From NCBI RefSeq assembly GCF_025751585.1, contig NZ_JAOWKX010000007.1, forward strand, positions 186,001 through 250,000: a stretch of 64,000 nucleotides of DNA, read 5' to 3'. The position numbers and the translations under genes were made by a program. This document shows, piece after piece, positions 46,690 to 56,180 of the stretch (position 1 is its first letter; each line of letters opens with the position of its first letter). The notes below the pieces were generated by a model, which saw nothing but the letters and a program-made list of their open reading frames with translations, was not told the DNA's origin and did not search any database. The DNA comes from Fluctibacter corallii (GTDB taxonomy: Bacteria > Pseudomonadota > Gammaproteobacteria > Enterobacterales > Alteromonadaceae).

Positions 46690-46717
46690 TGTAATAAAAA
46701 TGGCAAACCAAAGACTA
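46690..46717 (+). promoter_or_regulatory. Putative ECF promoter of the PspB-like gene
   Basis: TGTAA (46690-46694), 18 bases, GACTA (46713-46717), about 48 bases before the ATG at 46765. It matches the opposing element in TGTAA-N15-AAAGACTA. The two -35-like boxes are 7 bases apart, back to back. Confidence 0.68.
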
Positions 46718-46764
46718 ACTCTTTTAAAAGTCGGTTAATGATTAAATTACTAAGGAAACGTACT

Positions 46765-47037
46765 ATGACGACATTTACCATCACTTTGATTTTACTACTA
46801 ATTGCAGCAACTTATGCAACCGCGCACTACATCGATACCAAATTTAGTATGCAGGTAATCAATTGGATGAACGGAGAGAGCCATTCTCCTTTTAAACCTT
46901 CAAACGTAGACCAGAAAATGTCGACTAATTCAAGGTCAAAGGAAGACATTCATGCCCTTAAAGAGCGTATTCAGGTTCTAGAAAAAATCGTGACGGAGCC
47001 CGCATATGAGTTAAACAAAAAGTTGAATCAACTGTGA
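46765..47037 (+). CDS. PspB-like single-helix coiled-coil membrane protein
   Basis: This 90-residue protein has one N-terminal helix (residues 3-22) and a C-terminal coiled coil, EDIHALKERIQVLEKIVTEPAYELNKKLNQL. The pattern ERIQVLEKIVTE is close to the ERIQALESIL segment of the phage-shock protein PspB. The middle is a polar linker. AAGGA lies 8 bases before the ATG I chose; the frame is open to 46642 but that part covers the promoter. It likely belongs to the same ECF regulon as the divergent sigma factor. It is not a true PspB by length or sequence. Confidence 0.75.
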   Translation: MTTFTITLILLLIAATYATAHYIDTKFSMQVINWMNGESHSPFKPSNVDQKMSTNSRSKEDIHALKERIQVLEKIVTEPAYELNKKLNQL

Positions 47038-47072
47038 TCCTAAACGGCATATGCACCTGTCTAACAGTCTTC

Positions 47073-47981
47073 TTAACGCACCGGTGCACGCGATACCGCA
47101 AAGCGCCGATAGGGAAACTTCCCCATTGCTATTGCATTGCCAACTATGACAATGGCTACCCCAAATAATGACAGCGCTGTCCATTGATACCCCTCAAATA
47201 GCGTTGATAAAATCAATGCCACAATGGGATAAATCAGCACAACAAAGGCGGCGCGATCTGATCCAATACCTTGTACCAACTTCATATATGCGCCAAACGC
47301 GAGTACTGAACCGATTAACGACAAATACAAGAGTGACAACACGTAGCTGGTTTCGCTTGGAAAAGTAAACTCAGCCCCGCTAACAATCGCATATCCGTAG
47401 AGAAAAAAGAGGCTATAAAACATCGACCAAAAATTCATTTGCAAAACGGGGATCCCATGAGACAGAATTTTTTCTGAAATAACATTGCCAATTGAGGCAA
47501 ATACAAAAGAGACCATCGCCAGACCCATTCCTAGCCACAATAAACTACTCACCTCAACATAGGCGAATTGCTCGTAAAAAATACACCCTAATCCCAAAAC
47601 ACCAAAGGTTGCACCAAATATCACTTCTTTCTCAAAAGGCTTTTTCAGTACTAACCTGCGCAAAGCAACATTAAAGTAAATAATGCACGAACTCATAAGT
47701 GCGACTATCGCACTCACAAGATATCGCTGGCTTTCGTATAAAAGGCTGTAATCAAGTGTATATAAACTGAGCCCTACTCCCATGCATAAAACATGAAGTT
47801 TAAACGGGAGTCGTAGCGAACGCTTTTTAAACAAACAAAAAAGTAACAAGGCGAATGCAGCGAGACTAAAGCGATAGGCTACAGACAGCACAGGGTGTAT
47901 CTCGGTGAGTTGATACGTAATAGCAAGCCATGTAGAGCCCCATACCAACACACACAGCGTGAACAATCCCCAATTTGGCAT
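47073..47981 (-). CDS. EamA/DMT family transporter
   Basis: The 302-residue protein has ten predicted helices in two EamA repeats: WGSTWLAITYQLTEIHPVLSVAYRFSLAAF in the first and LLYLSLIGSVLAFGAYMKLVQGIGSDRAAFVVLIYPIVALILS in the second. Members export amino acids or metabolites. Substrate is unknown. It is a single gene, divergent from the M20 peptidase. Confidence 0.9.
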   Translation of the reverse strand: MPNWGLFTLCVLVWGSTWLAITYQLTEIHPVLSVAYRFSLAAFALLLFCLFKKRSLRLPFKLHVLCMGVGLSLYTLDYSLLYESQRYLVSAIVALMSSCIIYFNVALRRLVLKKPFEKEVIFGATFGVLGLGCIFYEQFAYVEVSSLLWLGMGLAMVSFVFASIGNVISEKILSHGIPVLQMNFWSMFYSLFFLYGYAIVSGAEFTFPSETSYVLSLLYLSLIGSVLAFGAYMKLVQGIGSDRAAFVVLIYPIVALILSTLFEGYQWTALSLFGVAIVIVGNAIAMGKFPYRRFAVSRAPVR

Positions 47982-48100
47982 ACTGCCTCCTGCTTACCCG
48001 TTTGTGGATGAGAAAATGCCTTACTTAGCAATGAGATGAGACTCATTGGCGAATGTCGAATTGTTGATTACTATGGGGTGACTTGTAAACAAAAACTTGG

Positions 48101-49597
48101 ATGATACGAATGAAAAAGGGATTGCTAGGACTAGTGGTAACAATTCTGTTGCTGATGCTTATCATCAGTTACCGTACTACATATTTTTTTAAAGACACCC
48201 AATATCAGCCCGCGGCGTCATTACAGCCTGTCCAGATTGATATCGCTGCAGCAGCTCAGCGCCTCTCAAAAGCGATTCAATTTAAAACGATCTCTTACGA
48301 AGCTGCCAACAGTGAGCAAACTCTATTTGAAGGGGAGCCGTTTATTCAACTTGCTGCTTACTTAGAGACAGCGTTTCCACATGTGCATCGCGCCATGCAA
48401 AAAGAGGTAATTAATCAGTACAGTCTGCTCTACGAGATAGAAGGAACAAACGCGCAATTAAAGCCTGCACTATTTATGGGACATACCGATGTTGTTCCGG
48501 TTGATGAAGCCACATTGAATAATTGGACGCATGCACCTTTTTCAGGCGAAGTAACACATGATGCGATTTGGGGACGTGGCGCGATGGATGACAAGGTCAC
48601 CGTGCTCGCATTATTGGAAGCCATGGAGCAATTGTTGGCCGAAGGGTTGCGGCCCAAACGAACGATATATTTTGCCTTCGGGCATGATGAGGAAATCGGT
48701 GGCGAACAAGGCGCAAAATTGATTGCCGAACAATTCAAAGCCAAAGGAATAGAATTCGAGTTTGTGTTGGACGAGGGCGGGGCAGTCACACAGGACATGT
48801 TACTGGATGCCTCTACGCCACTTGCCATTATCGGCATTGCGGAAAAAGGCTATGTGAATTTACGTCTGAGCGTAAATAGCGAAGGCGGTCATTCCTCGCA
48901 GCCTCCTAAACATACTGCCGCAGGCATTTTAAGTCAGGCCATTGTTAATTTAGAGCACAACCCATTTCCTGCCAATATTCGCTTTATCCATAACACCATC
49001 AGCCATGTTGGCTACTATGCTCCTCTTTCAATGCGTTTACCTATGGCCAATACATGGCTTTTTGAGCCTCTAATTATATGGAGCGCAAATGATAACCCAG
49101 CTTTGTCTGCAGGTATGCGAACCACTACCGCGGCGACGATGCTTCAAGGTAGTGCGAAGTCTAATATATTGCCGACACAAGCCACAGCGGTAGTCAATTT
49201 TCGGATCTTGCCAGGCGATTCCATTGATTCAGTCATTGCTCACGCGAAACGGGTGATTGATGACGATCGAGTCAACATCGAAGCTTTTGCAGGAAATGAA
49301 CCGTCTGCTGTGTCGACCACAGACTCAATGGGATACCGCCTAATTGAGCAAACTATCAGACGGTTAGATAACAACATTTTGGTTGCGCCATATCTTGTTC
49401 AAGGCGGCACAGACGCCAAACATTTCACCCAACTCAGCGACAGTATTTATCGCTTTATGATGGTGACGTTAAATCCTGTTACTATGAAGCAATTTCATGG
49501 TGTTAATGAGCATATTTCACTCGATGATTATGCGCGTGCGATTCAGTTTTATTACGCAATGTTAAAGCAAACGGCGAACAATGAAATGCCAGAGTGA
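48101..49597 (+). CDS. Membrane-anchored M20 family peptidase (carboxypeptidase S-like)
   Basis: This 498-residue enzyme has an N-terminal hydrophobic anchor (about 6-24) and a periplasmic M20 metallopeptidase. Di-zinc ligands and catalytic residues are seen: H128 and D130 in MGHTDVVPVD, D163 in GRGAMDDK, and E197/E198 in FGHDEEIGG. Later GGTDAKHF carries a further ligand. The layout resembles yeast carboxypeptidase S and PM20D1. It hydrolyses peptides or N-acyl amino acids. The start could also be ATG 48110. Confidence 0.9.
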   Translation: MIRMKKGLLGLVVTILLLMLIISYRTTYFFKDTQYQPAASLQPVQIDIAAAAQRLSKAIQFKTISYEAANSEQTLFEGEPFIQLAAYLETAFPHVHRAMQKEVINQYSLLYEIEGTNAQLKPALFMGHTDVVPVDEATLNNWTHAPFSGEVTHDAIWGRGAMDDKVTVLALLEAMEQLLAEGLRPKRTIYFAFGHDEEIGGEQGAKLIAEQFKAKGIEFEFVLDEGGAVTQDMLLDASTPLAIIGIAEKGYVNLRLSVNSEGGHSSQPPKHTAAGILSQAIVNLEHNPFPANIRFIHNTISHVGYYAPLSMRLPMANTWLFEPLIIWSANDNPALSAGMRTTTAATMLQGSAKSNILPTQATAVVNFRILPGDSIDSVIAHAKRVIDDDRVNIEAFAGNEPSAVSTTDSMGYRLIEQTIRRLDNNILVAPYLVQGGTDAKHFTQLSDSIYRFMMVTLNPVTMKQFHGVNEHISLDDYARAIQFYYAMLKQTANNEMPE

Positions 49598-49624
49598 AGG
49601 CATTTGGTTACCTACTCATGCATG

Positions 49625-49649
49625 CTTCGCTAAGATCTTATAAGCGAAG
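49625..49649. terminator. Hairpin between convergent M20 and PhzF-like genes
   Basis: CTTCGCT and AGCGAAG form a 7-base stem around the palindromic loop AAGATCTTATA. It overlaps the last codons of the phzF-like gene. It lacks a strong U-tract, so function as terminator is tentative. Confidence 0.4.
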
Positions 49650-50546
49650 TATGCCCTCTGCAAATTTCACCGCTTTTCCAGCTACACCCGCAGCGACAAT
49701 TTCACCGTCTTTTTTCTCTGCCATCGCCAATAATTGGCTTGGTCGCCCCATTTCATATCCTTGCGCGATAGAGATCGATTTTACGCCATCAAATGGTAAG
49801 TCATGCTGAGCAATGATCGCAGCTAACGCAGAGTTTGCACTACCTGTAGCCGGATCTTCATACACCCCGTCTAGGGGGGCAAACATACGGGTGCGAATAT
49901 CGAACTCATCCTCACTCCGTGTATACACATGAATATCAGGTTGTATGCCCTCTGCGAAAATTTCCTCAAATACCGACAAATTCGGTTTGGCACGCTGCAA
50001 TGCATCAACACTTGTTACTTCGACAAAAATAAAACCAAGCCCAACTGACGCTTGCATGGGTGCATGCACTTCAGTACGTATGTCTGACTCATCAAGTGAT
50101 AGCGCTTCAGCAATATAATGAGGCTCAAATGTTTGCCCCGTCGATAGCGGTTCTGGCGCCAACAATGCAAAACCACTTCCATGTTCGTCGCGCGTTAATT
50201 GCAAGGGTACTGAGCCAGCTTGTTCATCAAATAATAAGGTTTGTGTATCTTGAGGTAATGACACAAGATTATTTTCGTACAAAGCCACTGCAGCGCCAAT
50301 ATTCGGATGCCCAGCAAAGGGCACTTCTCTAGACGGTGTAAATATGCGTAACTGCTTGTGATGATTTAGCTTGTCAGTGTCAAAACCAAAAACGGTTTCT
50401 GAATAGTTAAACTGTTTAGCGATTTGCTGCATTTCGGCATCAGAAAGCCCTTCGGCATGAGGGATCACGGCTAACGGATTGCCACCAAACGTATCACGGG
50501 TAAATACGTTATAAACAAAATAGGGAAAGGCGCGCTCTGATTGCAT
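49638..50546 (-). CDS. PhzF family phenazine biosynthesis-like isomerase
   Basis: The 302-residue protein has the duplicated hot-dog-like fold of PhzF/YddE proteins: VFTRDTFGGNPLAVI at the start with the catalytic Glu region NYSETVFGF, the block FTPSREVPFAGHPNIGAAV, and EDPATGSANSALAAII in the second half. The reaction is unknown outside phenazine producers; no phz genes are here. I chose ATG 50546 with AAGGA 6 bases upstream; 12 further codons upstream are open. It follows proBA on the same strand after 50 bases. Confidence 0.9.
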   Translation of the reverse strand: MQSERAFPYFVYNVFTRDTFGGNPLAVIPHAEGLSDAEMQQIAKQFNYSETVFGFDTDKLNHHKQLRIFTPSREVPFAGHPNIGAAVALYENNLVSLPQDTQTLLFDEQAGSVPLQLTRDEHGSGFALLAPEPLSTGQTFEPHYIAEALSLDESDIRTEVHAPMQASVGLGFIFVEVTSVDALQRAKPNLSVFEEIFAEGIQPDIHVYTRSEDEFDIRTRMFAPLDGVYEDPATGSANSALAAIIAQHDLPFDGVKSISIAQGYEMGRPSQLLAMAEKKDGEIVAAGVAGKAVKFAEGILRL

Positions 50547-50596
50547 ACTGTTATCCTTGTTTAATAGAATGACGTCATCCAATATTGGTCTTCAAG

Positions 50597-51847
50597 CTAT
50601 GTTCTAACGTGCCCTTCGCCCATCACAACAAACTTTTCGGTTGTTAGTGATGTCGCTCCCATCGGGCCATATGCATGAAGTTTACTCGTAGATATACCAA
50701 TTTCAGCGCCTAAGCCGAGCTCCCCACCATCAGAAAAACGTGATGAGGCGTTTGCCATGACCACAGCCGAATCAATTTCGTTGATAAAACGTTGCACAGC
50801 CGAATAATCTTGGCTGACGATAACGTCAGTATGACCACTTCCATAAACATCAATATGGGAAATAGCGGCATCGATCCCATCTACCACTTTCACCGCGATT
50901 TCTAGCGCAAGATACTCAGCATGCCAGTCATCTTCATTGGCAAGCTCGGCATCAGCAAATGCACCCATGCTACGCTCACAGGCGTGTATTTTCACATTAT
51001 GACGTTCCAACATTTTTGCGGCTAATGGCAAGAAGGAATCAGCAATCGCGCTATCTACCAATAAGGTTTCAAGTGAGTTACAAACGCTAGTACGCTGAGT
51101 TTTACCGTTTTCAAGAAGATTCAGCGCCTTATCAATATCGGCTTGCTCATGGACAAACAAGTGGCATACACCTTTAAAGTGTTGAATTACTGGAATTCTG
51201 CTATTTTGCGTTACAAATCGAATTAACCCTTCTCCGCCCCGAGGAATAATCAGGTCAATATCGTCAGACAACGTCATGAGTTGGTTCATTATCTCGCGAT
51301 CGGTATCTGGGATCACAGTCACGATAGCTTCGGGCAAATTGTGAGTTAGCAACGCATCAGTAATACACTGCGCGAGCGCTAGGTTGGAATGCAAGGCTTC
51401 TTTGCCTCCACGCAAAACCACAGCATTTCCTGCCTTTAAGCAAAGTGCTGCCGCGTCGATAGTCACATTTGGGCGAGATTCGTAGATCATGGCAATGACG
51501 CCCAAAGGAATACGCATTTTGCCAACTTGTATGCCACTTGGCATACGTTTAACGTCTTGCATGCCACCGACAGGATCCTCTTGACCAGCAATTTCTCTTA
51601 CCGCAGCAGCAATGGCTTCTAAACGTTGATCATCCAACTGCAAGCGATCAATCATCGATTGCTCTAAGCCGCTTTGCTTCGCCTGTTGCGTATCTTTTTG
51701 ATTTTCATTAAGAATATTTTCAGAATGCGCCAAAATATTATCTGCAATGGTGTGCAGTAACGCGTTTTTTTCTGTTCCACTTAATGTCGCGATTTGACGG
51801 GACGCTTGTCGCGCCTGACGTGCAGCCTTTGCAATATCAAATGTCAT
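50597..51847 (-). CDS. proA: Glutamate-5-semialdehyde dehydrogenase ProA
   Basis: ProA reduces glutamyl-5-phosphate to the semialdehyde in proline synthesis with NADPH. The 416-residue length is standard. The catalytic cysteine is C256 in QRTSVCNSLETLL. The N-terminus (ARQASRQIATLSGTEKNALL) and the C-terminal block GPMGATSLTTEKFVVMGEGHVR are family marks. The gene overlaps proB by 11 bases, so they are coupled. Confidence 0.97.
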   Translation of the reverse strand: MTFDIAKAARQARQASRQIATLSGTEKNALLHTIADNILAHSENILNENQKDTQQAKQSGLEQSMIDRLQLDDQRLEAIAAAVREIAGQEDPVGGMQDVKRMPSGIQVGKMRIPLGVIAMIYESRPNVTIDAAALCLKAGNAVVLRGGKEALHSNLALAQCITDALLTHNLPEAIVTVIPDTDREIMNQLMTLSDDIDLIIPRGGEGLIRFVTQNSRIPVIQHFKGVCHLFVHEQADIDKALNLLENGKTQRTSVCNSLETLLVDSAIADSFLPLAAKMLERHNVKIHACERSMGAFADAELANEDDWHAEYLALEIAVKVVDGIDAAISHIDVYGSGHTDVIVSQDYSAVQRFINEIDSAVVMANASSRFSDGGELGLGAEIGISTSKLHAYGPMGATSLTTEKFVVMGEGHVRT

Positions 51848-52967
51848 CAGACAGCCCCTGTTTGTTTTGTTTGATTACTATCATGTCATCTCGGTGAATC
51901 ACTTCTTCACCTTGAGTAAACCCTAAAATGCGAGCTATGTCTTTACTTTGACATCCCGCCACTTTCTTCAGATCGTCAGATTTGTACAAAGACAATCCTT
52001 TTCCAATAAATTCGCCGTTACAAAGGATATCAAGTGCATCACCCGCACTAAACTCTCCCGTTACTTGTACGACTCCTGATGGTAACAAAGATGCACCTTG
52101 AGACAGTAATGCTCGTTTAGCGCCGTTGTCGATATCAACATGGCCACGACTTTTTAAAGTATGTTCTAACCACTGGCGCTTAGCTCGGTCTTTGGCAAAC
52201 TGAGGTTTGAACATGGTTCCAGATACTACCCCTTCTGATAATCGCTCAAACACCTCTGGTTTTTTACCATTTACGATCAATGTCGTAATCCCACTTTTCG
52301 TGCATTTTTCAGCCGCTTGAATCTTGGTTTTCATACCGCCAGTGCCGACAGATGTGCCTGCGCCACCCGCGAGGGCGTATATGTTATCGTCGATGCCGTC
52401 AACGATATCAATCTTCTTCGCATGCGCATTTTTGCGAGGGTCGGCATCAAACAATCCATCAATATCAGAGCAAATGATTAGTAAATCAGCCTGTGAAACC
52501 ATAGCGGTATACGCGGCGAGATTGTCGTTATCACCGACCTTTAATTCGTTAACCGCGACAGTATCGTTTTCATTTACAATGGGTAACGCGCCATGCTTAA
52601 GCAACTCACGCAGGGTGTTTTTTATATTCACATACCGCGTGCGATTGTGAAGATCATCGTAAGTAAGTAACAATTGTGCGCATGGAAAATCAAAAAAGCG
52701 CGCCCAATTTGCCACCATCTGCGACTGACCAATGGCTGCCATGGCTTGTTTTTCAGCAATTGACGGCGTATGCGTAACAGGAATATCTTTTCGCCCTGCG
52801 GCCACACTGCCTGACGACACAACAATGACTTCTTTGCCGGCTTCTCGGCTAGCGAGAATAAAGCGCGCAATAGCTAATAAATATTGACCACTGCATCCTT
52901 GACCATCGGGAGAAATCAACGCGCTTCCGACTTTAATTACTGCACGTTGCCACTGAATATCCTGCAT
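51837..52967 (-). CDS. proB: Glutamate 5-kinase ProB
   Basis: ProB phosphorylates glutamate and is feedback-inhibited by proline. The 376-residue protein has an amino-acid kinase domain with VIKVGSALISPDGQG, VSSGSVAAGRKDI, IVNENDTVAVNELKVGDNDNLAAYTA and GGMKTKIQAAEKCTKSGI, then a C-terminal PUA domain (about 275-370). It is the first gene of proB-proA and is followed by the PhzF-like gene. Confidence 0.97.
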   Translation of the reverse strand: MQDIQWQRAVIKVGSALISPDGQGCSGQYLLAIARFILASREAGKEVIVVSSGSVAAGRKDIPVTHTPSIAEKQAMAAIGQSQMVANWARFFDFPCAQLLLTYDDLHNRTRYVNIKNTLRELLKHGALPIVNENDTVAVNELKVGDNDNLAAYTAMVSQADLLIICSDIDGLFDADPRKNAHAKKIDIVDGIDDNIYALAGGAGTSVGTGGMKTKIQAAEKCTKSGITTLIVNGKKPEVFERLSEGVVSGTMFKPQFAKDRAKRQWLEHTLKSRGHVDIDNGAKRALLSQGASLLPSGVVQVTGEFSAGDALDILCNGEFIGKGLSLYKSDDLKKVAGCQSKDIARILGFTQGEEVIHRDDMIVIKQNKQGLSDDI

Positions 52968-53149
52968 ATTTCCCCTTGATGATTTCGACTAGCTGACAGA
53001 GTACGATATTCGAAATTTTAAACAAGTCCAGAATGCAATGCGCTATCAAGTTGTCAATCTTTCCGATGAGTGACAAGATCATTCATCTCTTATTTGATAT
53101 ATTCGAGGGCCCCCCTTTGTTGTCTATAAAATAATAAGGTACAACTACC

Positions 53150-55609
53150 ATGATAAAACGCTCACTGCTGTTGTTGGGATGCTTGGTTAGCGCAGCATCA
53201 TTTGCTGCTATCAACCAAACAAAAGGCGATTTTGAAGATAAGTTTCGACAACTTGATGAAGTATTGCCCACACCGAATGTGTATCGAAATGCAGCAGGAG
53301 AGCCAGGTCATCAATATTGGCAGCAGCAAGTAGACTACAAAATTCATGTGACATTGAATGAAGACAAACGCAGAATCGATGCGACTGAGGCAATCCAATA
53401 CCACAATAACTCGCCAGACACGCTGAAATACTTGTGGATTCAGCTAGACCAAAATAAATATCGTAGTGACTCACTGTCTGCCATGACAACATCATTTGGC
53501 GGTATTGGTACCCGCGGCCCAGCGACTCAGGCAGCGAAAGACGATAAACCCGCAAGAATCAGTTTGGCAGCACTGCGTAAAATGCATTTTGAAAATGACG
53601 TCGAGCTAGGATATGACATTCGCAAAGTTGAAGACAGTGCAGGCAACCCTCTAAAGTTCACCATCGTGGGCACATTGATGCGTGTCGATTTACCGTCCCC
53701 CCTTAAACCCAAAGGCACTTTCGACTTCAATATTGACTTCTCATTTAACATGGTAGAAGAAAATGCCGTCTCGGCCCGCGCTGGCTATGAGCATTTCCCT
53801 GACGATGCGCGCGAAGGCGGAAATGATATTTTCATGCTGGCTCAGTGGTTTCCGCGGCTCGCAGCGTATACCGACTATGAAGCTTGGACAAACAAAGAGT
53901 TCATTGGTCGAGGCGAGTTTACGCTTGAATTCGGCAATTATGATGTAGAAATTACCGTACCAGCTGATCACATTGTGTCATCGACAGGTGCATTACAAAA
54001 CGCCAATGATGTACTTACTGATACTCAGATTGAGCGATTAAAACAGGCAGAGAATGCAAAGCGTCCAGTCTTTATCGTGACTGAAGAAGAAGCACTTGAA
54101 AACGAGAAAGCGGGCACGAACGATACCAAAACATGGCGATTCAAGGCAGAAAACGTGCGCGACTTCGCCTGGGCATCGTCTCGTAAGTTCATTTGGGATG
54201 CAAAAGGTTATCAGCAAGGCGGCGATATTCAACCACTTGTCATGGCCATGTCATTTTATCCGAAAGAAGGGGGGGATTTGTGGAAGAAATATTCTACTGA
54301 GTCTGTGGTTCACACCATGGAAGTGTATTCTCGATTCTCATTCGATTACCCGTACCCTGTTGCACAATCAGTAAACGGTCCAGTGGGCGGAATGGAATAT
54401 CCGATGATAACCTTCAATGGTCCTCGCACCACCCTGCGTGATGATGGCACACGCACGTATTCGCAAGGCGAAAAGCGATATTTGATTGGGGTGGTTATCC
54501 ACGAAATTGGTCACATTTATTTTCCGATGATTGTTAATTCTGACGAGCGCCAATGGACATGGATGGACGAAGGACTAAATAGCTTTCTTGATGGCGTTGC
54601 TGGCCGTGAGTGGGATCCAACCATTCCATGGGGTGTAGAGCCTCGCGATATCATCGATTACATGAAGTCAGAAACTCAGGTTCCTATCATGACACAATCA
54701 GATAGCGTACTGCGTTTAGGCCCGAATGCTTATACAAAACCTGCCGCTGCACTCAATATATTACGCGAAACGATTCTTGGGCGCGAGCTGTTCGATTTTG
54801 CGTTTAAAGAATACTCTCAGCGTTGGATGTACAAACGCCCTACACCAGCTGATTTTTTCCGTACCATGGAAGAAGCATCAGGTGTCGATTTGGATTGGTT
54901 CTGGCGCGGTTGGTTTTATTCAACCGATCATGTCGATATTTCGATTGATAAAGTCAGCAAACTACGCATTGACACCCGTAATCCAGACATCGAATTTGAC
55001 CGTTTACGTCAAGACGAATTAGACAAACCGACGTCACTCACCGACATTCGTAACCGTGAAGAAGGCAAAACGCTGTGGGTAGAAGAGAACGATGATGTGT
55101 CTGATTTTTATGACGAGCACGATCGTTTCACTGTCACGAATAAAGAGCGTAACAAATACAACAAATGGATGCACAAGCTTAAAGACTGGGAGCGCGCAGC
55201 CTATGAGCGAGCAGTAAAGGAAGATAAAAACTACTACGTTTTAGACTTCTCTAATAAGGGTGGCTTGGTCATGCCAATTATTCTTGAGCTTACCTTCAAA
55301 GATGGCAGCACAGATAACATGTACATACCAGCAGAAATCTGGCGCCGCACACCTAAAGCCGTGAGCAAATTAATTGTGACAGAGAAAGACAAGGAACTGG
55401 TAAGCGTCACGGTTGATCCTCACTGGGAAACTGCGGATGTCGATGTTGAAAACAATCACTATCCGCGTCAGATCATTCCATCACGCATTGAAGTTTTCAA
55501 ACAGAAAAAGAAATCGGGCAAAGTGCATCGAGACATCATGCATGACATGAAAACTAAACTTAAGTCTGATGACGAGTTAAAGTCACTTTCAGATAGTGAT
55601 GATTGGTAG
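53150..55609 (+). CDS. Secreted M1-family metallopeptidase
   Basis: This 819-residue zinc peptidase has a signal peptide (about 1-20) and the gluzincin site HEIGHIYFP (H451, E452, H455) with the third ligand E474 in WMDEGLNSFL. The substrate-binding motif is GGMEYP (413-418), where classic aminopeptidase N has GAMEN. A C-terminal segment (about 610-819) is highly charged and lacks a clear ERAP1-type repeat. It is likely periplasmic or outer-membrane exposed and takes peptides. AAGG precedes the ATG by 10 bases. It is coupled to the next gene by a 3-base gap. Confidence 0.92.
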   Translation: MIKRSLLLLGCLVSAASFAAINQTKGDFEDKFRQLDEVLPTPNVYRNAAGEPGHQYWQQQVDYKIHVTLNEDKRRIDATEAIQYHNNSPDTLKYLWIQLDQNKYRSDSLSAMTTSFGGIGTRGPATQAAKDDKPARISLAALRKMHFENDVELGYDIRKVEDSAGNPLKFTIVGTLMRVDLPSPLKPKGTFDFNIDFSFNMVEENAVSARAGYEHFPDDAREGGNDIFMLAQWFPRLAAYTDYEAWTNKEFIGRGEFTLEFGNYDVEITVPADHIVSSTGALQNANDVLTDTQIERLKQAENAKRPVFIVTEEEALENEKAGTNDTKTWRFKAENVRDFAWASSRKFIWDAKGYQQGGDIQPLVMAMSFYPKEGGDLWKKYSTESVVHTMEVYSRFSFDYPYPVAQSVNGPVGGMEYPMITFNGPRTTLRDDGTRTYSQGEKRYLIGVVIHEIGHIYFPMIVNSDERQWTWMDEGLNSFLDGVAGREWDPTIPWGVEPRDIIDYMKSETQVPIMTQSDSVLRLGPNAYTKPAAALNILRETILGRELFDFAFKEYSQRWMYKRPTPADFFRTMEEASGVDLDWFWRGWFYSTDHVDISIDKVSKLRIDTRNPDIEFDRLRQDELDKPTSLTDIRNREEGKTLWVEENDDVSDFYDEHDRFTVTNKERNKYNKWMHKLKDWERAAYERAVKEDKNYYVLDFSNKGGLVMPIILELTFKDGSTDNMYIPAEIWRRTPKAVSKLIVTEKDKELVSVTVDPHWETADVDVENNHYPRQIIPSRIEVFKQKKKSGKVHRDIMHDMKTKLKSDDELKSLSDSDDW

Positions 55610-55612
55610 ATC

Positions 55613-56119
55613 ATGAACTCGGTATTGACTCGCATATTGGTGTTTTTGGCAGCCTTAATGGCTGCCAACGCTTCGTTTGCACATCAACAAAAAGCAGCCT
55701 TGACTAAAGTGCTGTTTAACGCACGCACTGGCAATATTGAAATCATGCACCGATTTAATTTGCATGATGCAGAACATGCAACAGAGGAAATGTTTGGGCA
55801 AGGCGCTGATATTATTCAGTCTGAAAAAACGCAAAAGCAATTTCAGCAGTACGTCACTGAGCGTTTTGCCTTATTAGACAAGAACGACGATGAGCTGCCT
55901 CTCACGAGTATTGGCTATGAAGTCGATGGTAAGTTCTTCTGGGTATATCAGGAAACGGCAATAACAGAGGCAATGACATCGCTGAAAGTCATTCATCACG
56001 CCCTTCGAGATATTTGGCCTAAACAATCGAATATGGTGAACGTTGAAGGAAAAGGAAAGCTTAAAACCCTCACTTTCGATAAAGACACCGAATTATTAGA
56101 AATAAACTTTCAGCACTAA
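55613..56119 (+). CDS. Exported DUF6702 family protein
   Basis: The 168-residue protein has a signal peptide (about 1-23, ANASFAH) and matches the DUF6702 pattern: HQQKAALTKVLFNARTGNIEIMHRFNLHDAEHA, a middle charged helix, and FWVYQETAITEAMTSLKVIHHALRDIWPKQSNMVNVE. It lies 3 bases after the M1 peptidase gene, so the two are probably produced together. It may assist the peptidase, but no function is known. Confidence 0.82.
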   Translation: MNSVLTRILVFLAALMAANASFAHQQKAALTKVLFNARTGNIEIMHRFNLHDAEHATEEMFGQGADIIQSEKTQKQFQQYVTERFALLDKNDDELPLTSIGYEVDGKFFWVYQETAITEAMTSLKVIHHALRDIWPKQSNMVNVEGKGKLKTLTFDKDTELLEINFQH

Positions 56120-56147
56120 TACGATTGAATCAAAATGATCAGATCTG

Positions 56148-56167
56148 GGCGACGCATGTCGCCTTTT
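56148..56167 (+). terminator. Intrinsic terminator of the M1 peptidase unit
   Basis: GGCGAC and GTCGCC form a 6-base stem with a 4-base loop (GCAT) followed by TTTT, 28 bases past the DUF6702 stop. Confidence 0.75.
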
Positions 56168-56180
56168 GTGCTTGTCAGAT

